The position numbers and the translations under genes were made by a program. The notes under the pieces are model-generated. The model made no database searches and had not been told where the DNA came from. It saw only the letters and a list, made by a program, of their open reading frames with translations. Shown piece by piece: positions 24,207 through 33,153 of a stretch of DNA of 64,000 bases; the stretch's first letter is position 1, and each line of letters begins with the position of its first letter. Source of the stretch: Nocardioides sp. CFH 31398 (GTDB lineage: Bacteria; Actinomycetota; Actinomycetes; Propionibacteriales; Nocardioidaceae); contig NZ_JAKUHT010000010.1 in the NCBI RefSeq assembly GCF_022436705.1, positions 1 through 64,000 of the forward strand. Reading direction: 5' to 3'.

Positions 24207-25292
24207 TCAGCCGACACCCAGCAGCGCCGTCATCTCCTCGGCGGCGACGCACTGGGAGCCGGGGACGGCGGCGACGCCCAGCACGGCCGCGGCGACGTTC
24301 GCGACGTCGCAGTTGCGCACGGGGGCCGGGTCGTCCATCCCCGGACGGCCCGCCCCCGGGTCGGTCAGCCCCGGCGCGAGGGCGTAGAGGTCGCCGGTGG
24401 CCACGCCGGGTCCGGCGACCGCGAACGGGATCCGGTACTCGACCGGGGCCGTCGGGTCCCCGTGGCCGCGGCCCCGGCCGCCGTGGTCCGTGGTCAGTAC
24501 GACCACCGTGTCGCGGCGCAGCTCCGGCGTCGCGTCGACCACCTCGAGCAGGCGGCCGACCGAGGCGTCGGCGTCCTCGACGGCGTCCAGGTACGGCGCC
24601 GACATCCAGCCCGACGCGTGCCCGGCGTTGTCGGGCTGCGCGAGGTGGACGAACAGGAAGTCCGGCCGCTCCGTGCGCAGCTCGCGCGCGGCGAGGCGCG
24701 TCAGACGGGCGGCGCCCGGCTCGAAGACGTAGCGGTCGACGTCGTTCGGCCAGGTGGTGGGGAAGACCTCGAACTTCGGCTTGCCGGTGAACAGCGCCGT
24801 GCTGCCGCCCGCCGCGTGGACCTGCGTGAAGATCGACCCGACCTCGCCCGAGCCGTCCCCGGGGACGACGGCGCCGAGCACGGGCTCGTTCCAGACGACG
24901 CCGTGCCCGCCGAGCTCGGGCAGGGCCGTGCGGCCGGTGACCATGCCGGTGTGGTTGGGCAGGGTGACGGTGAGGTCGTGGTCGGTGCGCGCGTCCATCG
25001 TCGAGGCGCCGCCGTCGAGGACGGACCACATCGCCGGGGCGCCGGCACGGCCGACGGTCTCCAGTGCCCCGGGGGTCAGGCCGTCGACGGAGACGACGAC
25101 CACCCGCCGCTCGAGCGCCGGGCCGGGGGCCGGGGCCTGCCGGCGTTCCGCGGTCCGCTGCCCGCCCGCGGCCTCGGGCCGGTCGGCCCCACCCCCGAGC
25201 GGCAGGTCCAGCCCGAACAGCAGGAGCCCGACGACGGCCGCCAGGCCCACGACGACGCCGGCCGTCTCCACGACGCCGCGTCCTCCGCTCAC
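24207..25292 (-). CDS. Membrane-anchored alkaline phosphatase-superfamily phosphodiesterase
   Basis: 361-aa type I phosphodiesterase/nucleotide pyrophosphatase-like protein. A hydrophobic N-terminal helix (residues ~8-28) anchors it with the domain outside. Metal ligands are seen in VVVSVDGLTPG (Asp), the nucleophilic Thr in LPNHTGMVTG, the QPDNAGHASG segment and LTTDHGGRGRGHGDP (Asp-His and His). The GTG start overlaps the stop of the zinc-ribbon membrane protein in a GTGA junction, so the two are co-translated. Frames extending to 25622 are in overlap with that gene and unlikely. Natural substrate is unknown. Confidence 0.85.
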   Translation of the reverse strand: MSGGRGVVETAGVVVGLAAVVGLLLFGLDLPLGGGADRPEAAGGQRTAERRQAPAPGPALERRVVVVSVDGLTPGALETVGRAGAPAMWSVLDGGASTMDARTDHDLTVTLPNHTGMVTGRTALPELGGHGVVWNEPVLGAVVPGDGSGEVGSIFTQVHAAGGSTALFTGKPKFEVFPTTWPNDVDRYVFEPGAARLTRLAARELRTERPDFLFVHLAQPDNAGHASGWMSAPYLDAVEDADASVGRLLEVVDATPELRRDTVVVLTTDHGGRGRGHGDPTAPVEYRIPFAVAGPGVATGDLYALAPGLTDPGAGRPGMDDPAPVRNCDVANVAAAVLGVAAVPGSQCVAAEEMTALLGVG

Positions 25293-26164
25293 GGGGCCTC
25301 CGCGCCGCGCAGCTCGCCCGCCGCCCGCATCCAGTAGCGGTAGACCACCGGCGAGACGGCCTCCCGCGACGTCGCGTAGACGGTCATCGACCAGGGGTGG
25401 TCGGCGTACATGACGGCGCTCTTGTACTCGCCCTCGCCGAAGTCGGCGCCCACGCTGTCCCACTTCACGCGCCCGGCCGGCATGACCTCGGGGTCGACGC
25501 CGAAGTCGGACAGGTAGTGGCTGCGCGCCTCCTCCAGGTCGTTCCAGAGCGAGAAGTTCACCCGCGTCCCGTCGAGCTCGCAGCTGCGGAGGGTGCGGTT
25601 GACGGAGGTCATGCGGCGGCACCGCTCGAAGTCCACGCGGGGGAAGACCCAGCCGAAGCCCTGGCGGGAGTCGTTCGGGCCGGCGGGGCAGGCGCGCTCG
25701 GAGACGGCTGGGTTGCCGGTCCAGCAGGTGAACCGGAGCTCGGCCGTCCCCTGCCCGCCCTGTCGCGCCGCGCCCCGGCGTGGGCCGCCCCGCTCGGCGC
25801 GGTCGGCCCGCTGCGCCGAGCCGGCCTGCTGCTCGCCGTCACCGTCGTCGAGCACGCCGAAGCCCACGACCAGTCCGGCGGCCACGCCGGCCAGGACGAG
25901 GAGGAGGACGAGGGGGACCATCAGCGAGGCCCGGGGCCCGCGGCCGCCCCGGGACGGCGGGAGCGGCTCGCCGTAGGGGGGACGGCTGCCGCCGCCGTCG
26001 GTGTCGCCCCAGCCCCGCGCCGTGGTGGCCTGGTCCCAGGGATACCGGGAGGAGCCGCTGTCCGGGCTCAGGTGGGTCACGGCCCCGGCGCCGCAGCGCT
26101 CGCACGGGCCGTACGGCCGGCTCAGCCGGGTGCCGCAGTCGCTGCAGAAGGTGCCACCGGGCAC
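25289..26164 (-). CDS. Zinc-ribbon single-pass membrane protein of unknown function
   Basis: 291-aa protein. Residues 7-24 form a zinc ribbon (CX2C-X10-CX2C: Cys7, 10, 21, 24) facing the cytoplasm. A low-complexity Gly/Pro/Ser linker leads to one TM helix (MVPLVLLLVLAGVAAGLVVGF, about residues 82-102) and an extracytoplasmic domain rich in aromatic residues with about four cysteines (FTCWTGN, SERACP, FERCRRM, RSCELDG) that may form disulfides. GTG start with GGGGGA six nt upstream; a TAGCAT -10 lies roughly 50 bp further up. Coupled to the phosphodiesterase gene. I do not recognise a named family. Confidence 0.7.
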   Translation of the reverse strand: MPGGTFCSDCGTRLSRPYGPCERCGAGAVTHLSPDSGSSRYPWDQATTARGWGDTDGGGSRPPYGEPLPPSRGGRGPRASLMVPLVLLLVLAGVAAGLVVGFGVLDDGDGEQQAGSAQRADRAERGGPRRGAARQGGQGTAELRFTCWTGNPAVSERACPAGPNDSRQGFGWVFPRVDFERCRRMTSVNRTLRSCELDGTRVNFSLWNDLEEARSHYLSDFGVDPEVMPAGRVKWDSVGADFGEGEYKSAVMYADHPWSMTVYATSREAVSPVVYRYWMRAAGELRGAEAP

Positions 26165-26236
26165 GGTCGTCCCCCAGGTCCCCGCGGCGCGTCCGTGGTC
26201 GCGGTGCCGGGATGCTAACCCGGGCGGCCCGGGTGC

Positions 26237-26261
26237 GGCGCCCCTGCGCGGCAGGGGCGCC
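26237..26261 (-). terminator. Perfect hairpin downstream of the cholesterol oxidase gene
   Basis: An 11-bp perfect stem GGCGCCCCTGC (26237-26247) / GCAGGGGCGCC (26251-26261) with a GCG loop, lying 14 bp after the oxidase stop. It is the strongest terminator-like hairpin in the window. Confidence 0.7.
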
Positions 26262-26275
26262 GACCCGCGGGGGCG

Positions 26276-27862
26276 CTAGATCAGGGCGTCGGCGACGTCG
26301 CGACGCACGATGCGGGACATCGCCCGCTCGGCGACCGCGGCGATGGTCATGGACGGGTTGCACGCGCCGGCGGTGCCCGGGAGCAGCGCGCCGTCGAGCA
26401 CGTAGAGGCCGCGCTGGCCGCGGACCCGGCCCTCGAGGTCGCACACGTCACCCATGCCGGCGCCGCCGAGCGGGTGCCAGGTCGAGGGCGCCACGAGGTT
26501 GGTGTCGAGGAGCACCGACCCCGGCCCGGCGATCTCGGCGACCCGCGGTCCGATCCGTGAGGTCTGGATCGCCGCGTCGTTCTCGGGCGCCCAGAGCAGC
26601 CGCGCGGCGTCGGTCACGGGGTCGTGCAGCCAGCGCCCGCGGGCGGCGCTGACGCCGTACCCCACCATGATCGTGCTCCGCGGGTCGACGTCGACCCCGC
26701 CGAAGGCCACCGGCGGGATCGAGGCCTGGATGACGGTGTTGGCGCGGGCGGGGTCGTCCCACTCGCGGCTGGAGAAGACGACGGGCCCTCCCTGCACGCG
26801 GGGGAACTCGGGGTTGGTCCAGACGTAGATGCGGTCGGCGTTGCTGCCCCAGTTGCGCCCCAGGCCGTCCGGCAGGTCGGGGACGGCGCCGTTCGCGGCC
26901 GCGCGGACGAGCATGCGGGTGGTGCCCGCGCTCCCGGCGCCCATGACGAGCGTGGGGGTGGTGATCACGACGGTCTCGCGGGCGTTCCCGCGGACGTCGG
27001 TGCGCACCACCGTCACGCGCCACTCACCCGATCCGGTGCGCTCCACGTCGGTGACGCGGTGCAGCAGGCGGACGTCGAGGCGCCCGGTGGCCTCGGCGGC
27101 GCGCAGGTAGGTGACGTCGAGGCTGTGCTTGCCCCCGTTGTTGACGCCGAAGGCGCAGTTGCCGTTCGTGTACGACGGCGTCATCTCGCCACGCAGCTCG
27201 CGCTCGGCGAAGGTCCAGTCGATCGGCATGGGCACGCGGTCGACCGGGTAGCCGGCGGCCCGGGCGTTGCGCCGGAAGATCCGGGCTGGCTCGTACGGCG
27301 CGGCGGACACGATGCTGTCGGGCGCCGTCTCCAGGCGCAGCATGCGGCGCACCCGCCCGTAGTGCTCCGTCATCTCGTCGTAGTCGAGGCCGCCGGGGAA
27401 CTCGGACTCGAAGACGGCGCGGCTCGGCTGCAGGGTCATGCCCTGGTAGGTCAGCGAGCCCCCGCCGTACCCGACGCCGGACAGCACCGTCATCGTCGGC
27501 CCGGCGACCGAGTTGAGCAGGCCGGCGTACGGCGCGAGGCTGAGGCGACGTCCGAACAGCTCGGGCGCCGAGCCGTAGAACAGCAGGCGCTCGTCGAGCG
27601 TCTCGACGGTCGGGAACGTGTCCGAGTTCGGGCCGGTGGGCCAGGCGCGGCCCTGCTCGAGCAGCGTCACCGGCACGCCGGCGCGGGTGAGGCGCAGCGC
27701 GGCGACGGCTCCGCCGAAGCCGGAGCCGATGACGACGGCGCGGCGCCGCTGACGGCGGACGGGGACGGCTGCCGCACGGGCGGCGACCGGGGCGCCGACG
27801 AGGGCGGCGGCACCGACACCGGCACCGAGCAGCGAGCGGCGGGAGAGGGCGGGAGTGGACAC
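26276..27862 (-). CDS. Tat-exported cholesterol oxidase (GMC family)
   Basis: 528-aa FAD oxidoreductase predicted to oxidise and isomerise 3-beta-hydroxysterols. A twin-arginine signal (LSRRSLLGAGVGAAALVGA then ARA) opens the protein; the FAD fold VVIGSGFGGAVAALRL follows at ~48-63. Cholesterol-oxidase hallmarks include NGNCAFGVNNGGKHSLDVTYL-like segments, TWHPLGGAGMG (catalytic His) and GACNPSMTIAAVAERA (catalytic Asn). Start GTG at 27862 has GGAGG at 4 nt; the upstream frame to 27931 would start inside the promoter. A 17-bp-spaced TTGACG/TACTTT promoter and a TetR gene lie upstream. Close alternatives are other sterol/alcohol GMC oxidases. Confidence 0.85.
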   Translation of the reverse strand: MSTPALSRRSLLGAGVGAAALVGAPVAARAAAVPVRRQRRRAVVIGSGFGGAVAALRLTRAGVPVTLLEQGRAWPTGPNSDTFPTVETLDERLLFYGSAPELFGRRLSLAPYAGLLNSVAGPTMTVLSGVGYGGGSLTYQGMTLQPSRAVFESEFPGGLDYDEMTEHYGRVRRMLRLETAPDSIVSAAPYEPARIFRRNARAAGYPVDRVPMPIDWTFAERELRGEMTPSYTNGNCAFGVNNGGKHSLDVTYLRAAEATGRLDVRLLHRVTDVERTGSGEWRVTVVRTDVRGNARETVVITTPTLVMGAGSAGTTRMLVRAAANGAVPDLPDGLGRNWGSNADRIYVWTNPEFPRVQGGPVVFSSREWDDPARANTVIQASIPPVAFGGVDVDPRSTIMVGYGVSAARGRWLHDPVTDAARLLWAPENDAAIQTSRIGPRVAEIAGPGSVLLDTNLVAPSTWHPLGGAGMGDVCDLEGRVRGQRGLYVLDGALLPGTAGACNPSMTIAAVAERAMSRIVRRDVADALI

Positions 27863-27910
27863 GAGTCCTCCGAGGGGAACGGGGTCGGGACGGCCGCGCG
27901 GCGGTCGTGG

Positions 27911-27968
27911 TTTCAGTGAACGACCGATCACCGAACATGAAAGTAAGCAGGTGTCTCGGATCCGTCAA
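27911..27968 (-). promoter_or_regulatory. Sigma70 promoter and operator of the cholesterol oxidase gene
   Basis: On the minus strand, TTGACG (plus 27963-27968) and TACTTT (plus 27940-27945) are separated by exactly 17 bp. Inverted half-sites TTTCA (27911-27915) and TGAAA (27938-27942) overlap the -10 and the expected start near 27932, where a repressor would block initiation. The divergent TetR gene is the obvious candidate regulator. Confidence 0.65.
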
Positions 27969-27995
27969 GGGTCGGTCGGCCCCTAGGGTCGACGG

Positions 27996-28556
27996 GTGGC
28001 CATCGACGGACTGCGCCCCGAGCGCGCCGACACGGTGCGCAACCGCGCCCGGATCCTCGACGCGGTGGACGAGCTCGCGCGAGGGGGCGAGGAGGTCACG
28101 GTCGTCGCGGTCGCGCGGCGGGCGGGCCTGACGAGGGCGACCACCTACCGCCACTTCCCCGACCGGGAGGCCCTCCTGCTGGGGGTGCTGGCCGAACGGG
28201 CCGCGAGCGTCCTGGGGCCTCTCGTCCCCGAGCTCGAACGCCTCCCGCTCGCCGACGCCATGCGGCACCTCGCGAGGACCGTGACCACGCAGGTGGCCGA
28301 GCACGCCCACCTGGTCAGGGTGCTGGGGCCGGAGCTGGACGGCCTGGTCCGCCGGGTCGTGCCCGACGAGCCCCTCGCGGGCGACCTCGCGCGGCGCCGG
28401 GCCTCGGGTCAGGGAGCGGGCGACCTGGACGACGCCTGGCTGGCCCCGGCGGTGCGGGCGCTGTGCCTCGCCGCCGCCCGCGCGGTCGCCCACGGCGAGC
28501 CGGCCGACCACGTCGAGGCCCAGCTCGCCGAGAGCCTGCTCCGGCTGGTCGCCTGA
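27996..28556 (+). CDS. TetR-family regulator divergent from cholesterol oxidase
   Basis: 186-aa protein. The N-terminal HTH contains [26 protein letters not shown] (about residues 36-61), with a helical C-terminal domain. The GTG start at 27996 follows TAGGGT (27984-27989) by 6 nt, a leaderless promoter. Divergent arrangement with a Tat-exported cholesterol oxidase and the shared operator region suggest it represses that gene and perhaps itself, releasing on a sterol or acyl ligand; this is inference. It ends 53 bp before uvrB. Confidence 0.86.
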   Translation: MAIDGLRPERADTVRNRARILDAVDELARGGEEVTVVAVARRAGLTRATTYRHFPDREALLLGVLAERAASVLGPLVPELERLPLADAMRHLARTVTTQVAEHAHLVRVLGPELDGLVRRVVPDEPLAGDLARRRASGQGAGDLDDAWLAPAVRALCLAAARAVAHGEPADHVEAQLAESLLRLVA

Positions 28557-28609
28557 GCCTCCGACGTCCCGGGCAGACGTTGTCGGCGCCCGGTCGTAGA
28601 TTGATCGGC

Positions 28610-30736
28610 ATGCGACCCGTGACCGATCTCGAGCGCCGTGTGGCGCCGTTCAAGGTGGTCTCCGACTACGAGCCCGCCGGCGACCAGCCCGCCGCCATCA
28701 CCGAGATCTCGAAGCGGATCGACGGCGGCGAGCAGGACGTCGTCCTGCTCGGCGCCACCGGCACGGGCAAGACCGCGACGGTCGCCTGGGTGGCCGAGCA
28801 GGTGCAGCGGCCCATGCTCGTCATGCAGCCCAACAAGACGCTGGCGGCGCAGTTCGCCAACGAGCTCCGCCAGCTCTTCCCCGACAACGCGGTCGAGTAC
28901 TTCGTCTCCTACTACGACTACTACCAGCCGGAGGCGTACGTCCCGCAGACGGACACCTACATCGAGAAGGACTCCTCCATCAACGAGGAGGTCGAGCGGC
29001 TGCGGCACTCGGCGACGAACTCGCTGCTGACGCGGCGCGACGTCATCGTGGTCTCGACCGTGTCCTGCATCTACGGCCTCGGCACGCCGCAGGAGTACGT
29101 CGACCGCATGGTGCGGCTCAAGGTGGGGGAGGAGCGCGACCGCGACACCCTGCTGCGCCGGCTCGTCGAGATCCAGTACACCCGCAACGACATGTCGTTC
29201 ACCCGCGGCACCTTCCGGGTCCGCGGCGACACCCTCGAGATCTTCCCGATGTACGAGGAGCACGCCGTCCGCGTCGAGTTCTTCGGCGACGAGATCGAGC
29301 GGCTGATGACGCTGCACGCCGTCACCGGCGAGGTGATCACCGAGGACGCCGAGCTGTACGTCTTCCCCGCCAGCCACTACGTGGCCGGTCCCGAGCGCAT
29401 GGAGCGGGCGATCCGGGGCATCGAGGCGGAGCTCGCGGAGCAGCTCCAGGTGTTCGAGGCCCAGGGCAAGCTGCTGGAGGCCCAGCGGCTGCGGATGCGG
29501 ACGACCTACGACATCGAGATGATGCGCCAGGTCGGCTCCTGCGCGGGCATCGAGAACTACTCGATGCACATGGACGGCCGCAGCCGCGGCTCGGCGCCCA
29601 ACACGCTGCTCGACTACTTCCCCGAGGACTTCCTGCTCGTCGTCGACGAGTCCCACGTCGCGGTGCCGCAGATCGGCGGCATGTACGAGGGCGACATGTC
29701 CCGGAAGCGGAACCTGGTGGAGCACGGCTTCCGCCTGCCGAGCGCGATGGACAACCGGCCGCTGCGGTGGGAGGAGTTCCTCGAGCGCATCGGCCAGACC
29801 ATCTACCTGTCGGCGACCCCGGGCGACTACGAGCTCGACAAGGTCGGCGGCGACGTCGTCGAGCAGATCATCCGCCCGACCGGCCTGATCGACCCCGAGG
29901 TCATCGTCAAGCCCACGAAGGGCCAGATCGACGACCTCATGGCCGAGATCCGCGACCGCACCGACAAGGGCGAGCGCGTGCTGGTCACGACGCTGACCAA
30001 GAAGATGTCGGAGGACCTCACCGACTACCTGCTCGACCACGACGTCCGCACCCGCTACCTGCACTCCGAGGTCGACACCCTCAAGCGCATCGAGCTGCTC
30101 CGCGACCTGCGGCTCGGCAGCTACGACGTCCTCGTCGGCATCAACCTGCTGCGCGAGGGTCTCGACCTGCCCGAGGTGTCGCTGGTCGCGATCCTGGACG
30201 CCGACAAGGAGGGCTTCCTGCGCTCCGACAAGTCGCTGATCCAGACCATCGGCCGCGCCGCCCGCAACGTGTCGGGCCAGGTGCTGATGTACGCCGACAC
30301 GGTCACCCCGTCGATGGCCTCGGCCATCGACGAGACGAACCGCCGCCGCGCCAAGCAGGTCGCCTACAACACCGAGCACGGTGTCGACCCGCAGCCGCTG
30401 CGCAAGAAGATCGCCGACATCACGGACATGCTGGCCCGCGAGGACGAGAACACGCAGGCCCTGCTGGAGACGTGGGCCGGCACCGAGGCCAACTCCCGCG
30501 CCGGCGGGGTCAGGGCGAAGGCGAAGCAGCCCGTGCCGGCCCTGAGCCGGGCCAACGGCGAGGCCCCACCGGTCGCCGAGATGCCCACCGCCGAGCTCGC
30601 GACGCTCGTCCAGGACCTCACCACGCAGATGCACGCCGCCGCGGCCGAGCTGCAGTTCGAGGTGGCCGCCCGCCTGCGCGACGAGATCGGGGACCTGAAG
30701 AAGGAGCTGCGCCAGATGATGGAGGCCACCCGGTGA
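28610..30736 (+). CDS. uvrB: Excinuclease ABC subunit B
   Basis: 708-aa nucleotide excision repair helicase-like subunit that loads onto damage with UvrA and recruits UvrC. Walker A is [13 protein letters not shown] (~46-58), the damage-verifying beta-hairpin includes [15 protein letters not shown] and [11 protein letters not shown], helicase motifs [17 protein letters not shown] and QTIGRAARN follow, and a C-terminal UVR domain ([17 protein letters not shown]) binds UvrC. ATG at 28610 is 7 nt after TAGATT (28597-28602), so it is leaderless. No LexA box was found upstream, in contrast to uvrA. Confidence 0.98.
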   Translation: MRPVTDLERRVAPFKVVSDYEPAGDQPAAITEISKRIDGGEQDVVLLGATGTGKTATVAWVAEQVQRPMLVMQPNKTLAAQFANELRQLFPDNAVEYFVSYYDYYQPEAYVPQTDTYIEKDSSINEEVERLRHSATNSLLTRRDVIVVSTVSCIYGLGTPQEYVDRMVRLKVGEERDRDTLLRRLVEIQYTRNDMSFTRGTFRVRGDTLEIFPMYEEHAVRVEFFGDEIERLMTLHAVTGEVITEDAELYVFPASHYVAGPERMERAIRGIEAELAEQLQVFEAQGKLLEAQRLRMRTTYDIEMMRQVGSCAGIENYSMHMDGRSRGSAPNTLLDYFPEDFLLVVDESHVAVPQIGGMYEGDMSRKRNLVEHGFRLPSAMDNRPLRWEEFLERIGQTIYLSATPGDYELDKVGGDVVEQIIRPTGLIDPEVIVKPTKGQIDDLMAEIRDRTDKGERVLVTTLTKKMSEDLTDYLLDHDVRTRYLHSEVDTLKRIELLRDLRLGSYDVLVGINLLREGLDLPEVSLVAILDADKEGFLRSDKSLIQTIGRAARNVSGQVLMYADTVTPSMASAIDETNRRRAKQVAYNTEHGVDPQPLRKKIADITDMLAREDENTQALLETWAGTEANSRAGGVRAKAKQPVPALSRANGEAPPVAEMPTAELATLVQDLTTQMHAAAAELQFEVAARLRDEIGDLKKELRQMMEATR

Positions 30737-31170
30737 CGGCGCGGTCGGTCCAGGTCACCGTCGACTGCGCCGACCCCGCCCGTCTCGCCGCCTTCTGGTG
30801 CGAGGTCCTCGGCTACCGGGTCGACCCGCCCCCGCCGGGGTTCGACTCCTGGGACGCCGCACTGGCCGCATGGGGGGTCCCGGAGTCGGAGTGGAACTCC
30901 CGCTCCGCCTGCAGCGACCCCGACGGCGCCGGTCCGCGTCTGTTCTTCCAGCGGGTGCCCGAGCCGAAGGGCGTCAAGAACCGCCTGCACCTCGACGTCC
31001 GAGCCGCGCCCGGGCTGGAGGGCGACGCGCGCATGGCCGCGCTCGAGGCCGAGGCGGAGCGGCTGGTCGGCCACGGGGCCACGCGGCTCTCGCGCACCGA
31101 CCCGGGCGGGGTGCAGGCCGGCCACCTGGTCATGGCCGACCCGGAGGGCCACGAGTTCTGCCTCGACTGA
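30733..31170 (+). CDS. VOC-family protein coupled to uvrB
   Basis: 145-aa glyoxalase-fold protein of the Glyoxalase_6 type: [24 protein letters not shown] at the start, [20 protein letters not shown] in the middle and [13 protein letters not shown] at the end. Such proteins are widespread in actinobacteria with unknown substrates. The GTG start overlaps the uvrB stop in a 4-bp GTGA junction, so it is co-translated, although a role in repair is not implied. Confidence 0.83.
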   Translation: MTARSVQVTVDCADPARLAAFWCEVLGYRVDPPPPGFDSWDAALAAWGVPESEWNSRSACSDPDGAGPRLFFQRVPEPKGVKNRLHLDVRAAPGLEGDARMAALEAEAERLVGHGATRLSRTDPGGVQAGHLVMADPEGHEFCLD

Positions 31171-31186
31171 CCCGTAGGGTCCGGTC

Positions 31187-31753
31187 ATGAGCACCTCCAT
31201 CGACCTGGGCCGGCCCGTCGAGGGTGACGTCGTCGACCTGATCCTCGACGACCACCGCCGCTTCGAGACGCTGCTGCGCGACCTCCGCGACGCCACCGCC
31301 GACCGGGACGCCGTCCGCCGCGCCTTCTCCGCCCTCCACGTCGCGCACGCCCGGGCCGAGGAGGAGCACGTGTACCCGCGCCTGAGGAAGCGCGAGGCGG
31401 TGAGCGAGCACGAGGCCGAGCACGGCGAGGAGGAGCACGCCGAGGGCCACGAGGCGCTGCTCGCCGTCCTCGAGCTGAAGGGCACCGACACCCAGGCGTT
31501 CGACGACGCCGTCGAGGCGCTCGCCACCGCGGTGAACCACCACCTCACCGAGGAGGAGCTCACCATCCTGAACCCCGCCCGCGACGGGGTGTCCGACCGC
31601 GAGCGGGCCGAGCTGGGCAAGACCTTCGCCGAGGCCCGCAACGCCCACATCGACGACGACTGCGGCGCGGTCGAGAACGTGCGGAGGATCGTCCGCGAGG
31701 CCGAGCGGGAGGGGCTGCTCGACGAGGACGACGAGGACGACGAGGCCCACTAG
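31187..31753 (+). CDS. Hemerythrin HHE-domain protein
   Basis: 188-aa helical protein. The iron-ligand pattern is visible as DDHRRFETLLRDL (~20-32), HVAHARAEEEHVYPRL (~51-66), EEHAEGHEALLAV (~83-95) and NHHLTEEELTIL (~116-127), matching the HHE cation-binding family that senses or scavenges oxygen, nitric oxide or iron. The C terminus ends in an acidic run (DEDDEDDEAH). A TAGGGT -10 (31175-31180) lies 6 nt before the ATG, a leaderless start, so it is transcribed separately from the VOC gene. Confidence 0.87.
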   Translation: MSTSIDLGRPVEGDVVDLILDDHRRFETLLRDLRDATADRDAVRRAFSALHVAHARAEEEHVYPRLRKREAVSEHEAEHGEEEHAEGHEALLAVLELKGTDTQAFDDAVEALATAVNHHLTEEELTILNPARDGVSDRERAELGKTFAEARNAHIDDDCGAVENVRRIVREAEREGLLDEDDEDDEAH

Positions 31754-31863
31754 GACGAGGGCGACGGCGGCCCGCACCACGGCACGCACCGCGGCACGCA
31801 CGGCGTCACCGACGACCGTCGCCGAAGCGGCCCCGGGGGTCCGGACGCCGTATCCTGGGGCGA

Positions 31864-33153
31864 GTGCTCATGCCTTCCCGCCGGACCCAGCTGACGGTCT
31901 GGGGCGTGGGGCTGGCGATCTACCTGCTGGCCGTCTTCCACCGCTCGTCGCTCGCCGTCGCCGGGCTCGAGGCCTCGGAACGTTTCGGGATCTCGGCGGC
32001 CCAGCTGTCCACCTTCGTCATGCTCCAGCTGCTCGTGTACGCCGCGATGCAGGTCCCGGTCGGGCTCATGGTCGACCGGTGGGGCTCCCGGTCGGTGCTG
32101 CTGACCGGGACGGCCCTCATCGTCGTCTCGCAGGCCGGCTTCGCTCTTGCCGACACCTACGCGCTCGCCGTCCTGGCGCGGATCGGCGTCGGGGTCGGCG
32201 ACGCCATGACCTTCGTGTGCGTGCTGCGGATGCTGAGCAGCTGGTTCGCCCCCCGTCGGATCCCGCTGATGACGCAACTGACCGGCACGCTCGGGCAGTC
32301 CGGCGCGATCGTCGCGGCCGTCCCCATGACCTGGGCGCTCGGGACCGTCGGGTGGACGGGCGCCTACCTGATCGCCGCCGGCGCCAGCCTCGTCGTCGGT
32401 GTCGTCGCGTTCCTGGTGCTGTCCGACACCCCCGAGGTCCGACGCCTCCGGGGCGCCCCGATCTCGCTGACCGCGGTCCGGATCAGCCTCACGGCGTCCT
32501 GGGCGCAGCCCGGCACCCGGCTGGGCTTCTGGATCCACTTCACGACGCAGTTCAGCTCGACCACGATGAGCCTGCTGTGGGGCTACCCGTTCCTCGTGCG
32601 CGGCGAGGGCCGCACGCCCGCGGAGGCCGGTCTGCTGCTCAGCCTCATCATCGTCGCGGTCATGGCCTCCGGCCCGCTGATGGGCTGGTTCATCGGCAAC
32701 CACCCGTGGCACCGGTCCACCCTCGCCATCAGCGTCGTCTGGGGCCTCGCGCTGACGTGGGGCGCCGTCCTGCTGTGGCCCGGCAGCGCACCCCTGTGGC
32801 TGCTGCTCCTGCTCATGGTCGTGGTCGGCATCGGGGGACCGGCCTCGATGATCGGCTTCGACCTCGGCCGGACGTCGAACCCCTCCGAGCGCCTGGCCAG
32901 CGCGACCGGCCTGATCAACCAGGGCGGCTTCGTCGCGAGCCTGGTCCTCGTCGTGGCCATCGGGATCGTGCTCGACGCGTTCACCCCGGGCACGAGCACG
33001 GCGTACTCGCCCGAGGCGTTCCGCTGGGCGATGAGCACGCAGTACGTGCTCTGGGGCCTCGGCCTGCTGCAGCTGTGGCGCTGGCGGCGCTCGACCCGCG
33101 CCCAGATCAGGGCTCTCGGCGGCGGGCCAGGACACGTCCCAGGAACGGCATGA
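31864..33153 (+). CDS. Major facilitator superfamily transporter
   Basis: 429-aa protein with about 12 hydrophobic segments and the MFS loop motif GLMVDRWGSRSVLLTG between TM2 and TM3 (~residues 60-75). LGTLGQSGAIVAA-like sequence (TGTLGQSG) follows in TM5. Substrate cannot be assigned. GTG at 31864 is 7 nt after TATCCT (31851-31856), a leaderless start. Its last 47 bp overlap the convergent AbrB-family gene. Confidence 0.88.
   Translation: MLMPSRRTQLTVWGVGLAIYLLAVFHRSSLAVAGLEASERFGISAAQLSTFVMLQLLVYAAMQVPVGLMVDRWGSRSVLLTGTALIVVSQAGFALADTYALAVLARIGVGVGDAMTFVCVLRMLSSWFAPRRIPLMTQLTGTLGQSGAIVAAVPMTWALGTVGWTGAYLIAAGASLVVGVVAFLVLSDTPEVRRLRGAPISLTAVRISLTASWAQPGTRLGFWIHFTTQFSSTTMSLLWGYPFLVRGEGRTPAEAGLLLSLIIVAVMASGPLMGWFIGNHPWHRSTLAISVVWGLALTWGAVLLWPGSAPLWLLLLLMVVVGIGGPASMIGFDLGRTSNPSERLASATGLINQGGFVASLVLVVAIGIVLDAFTPGTSTAYSPEAFRWAMSTQYVLWGLGLLQLWRWRRSTRAQIRALGGGPGHVPGTA

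Noticed and set aside
28570..28609. A LexA box for uvrB
   Set aside because: No GAAC-N4-GTTC pattern occurs before its -10; only uvrA has a match.
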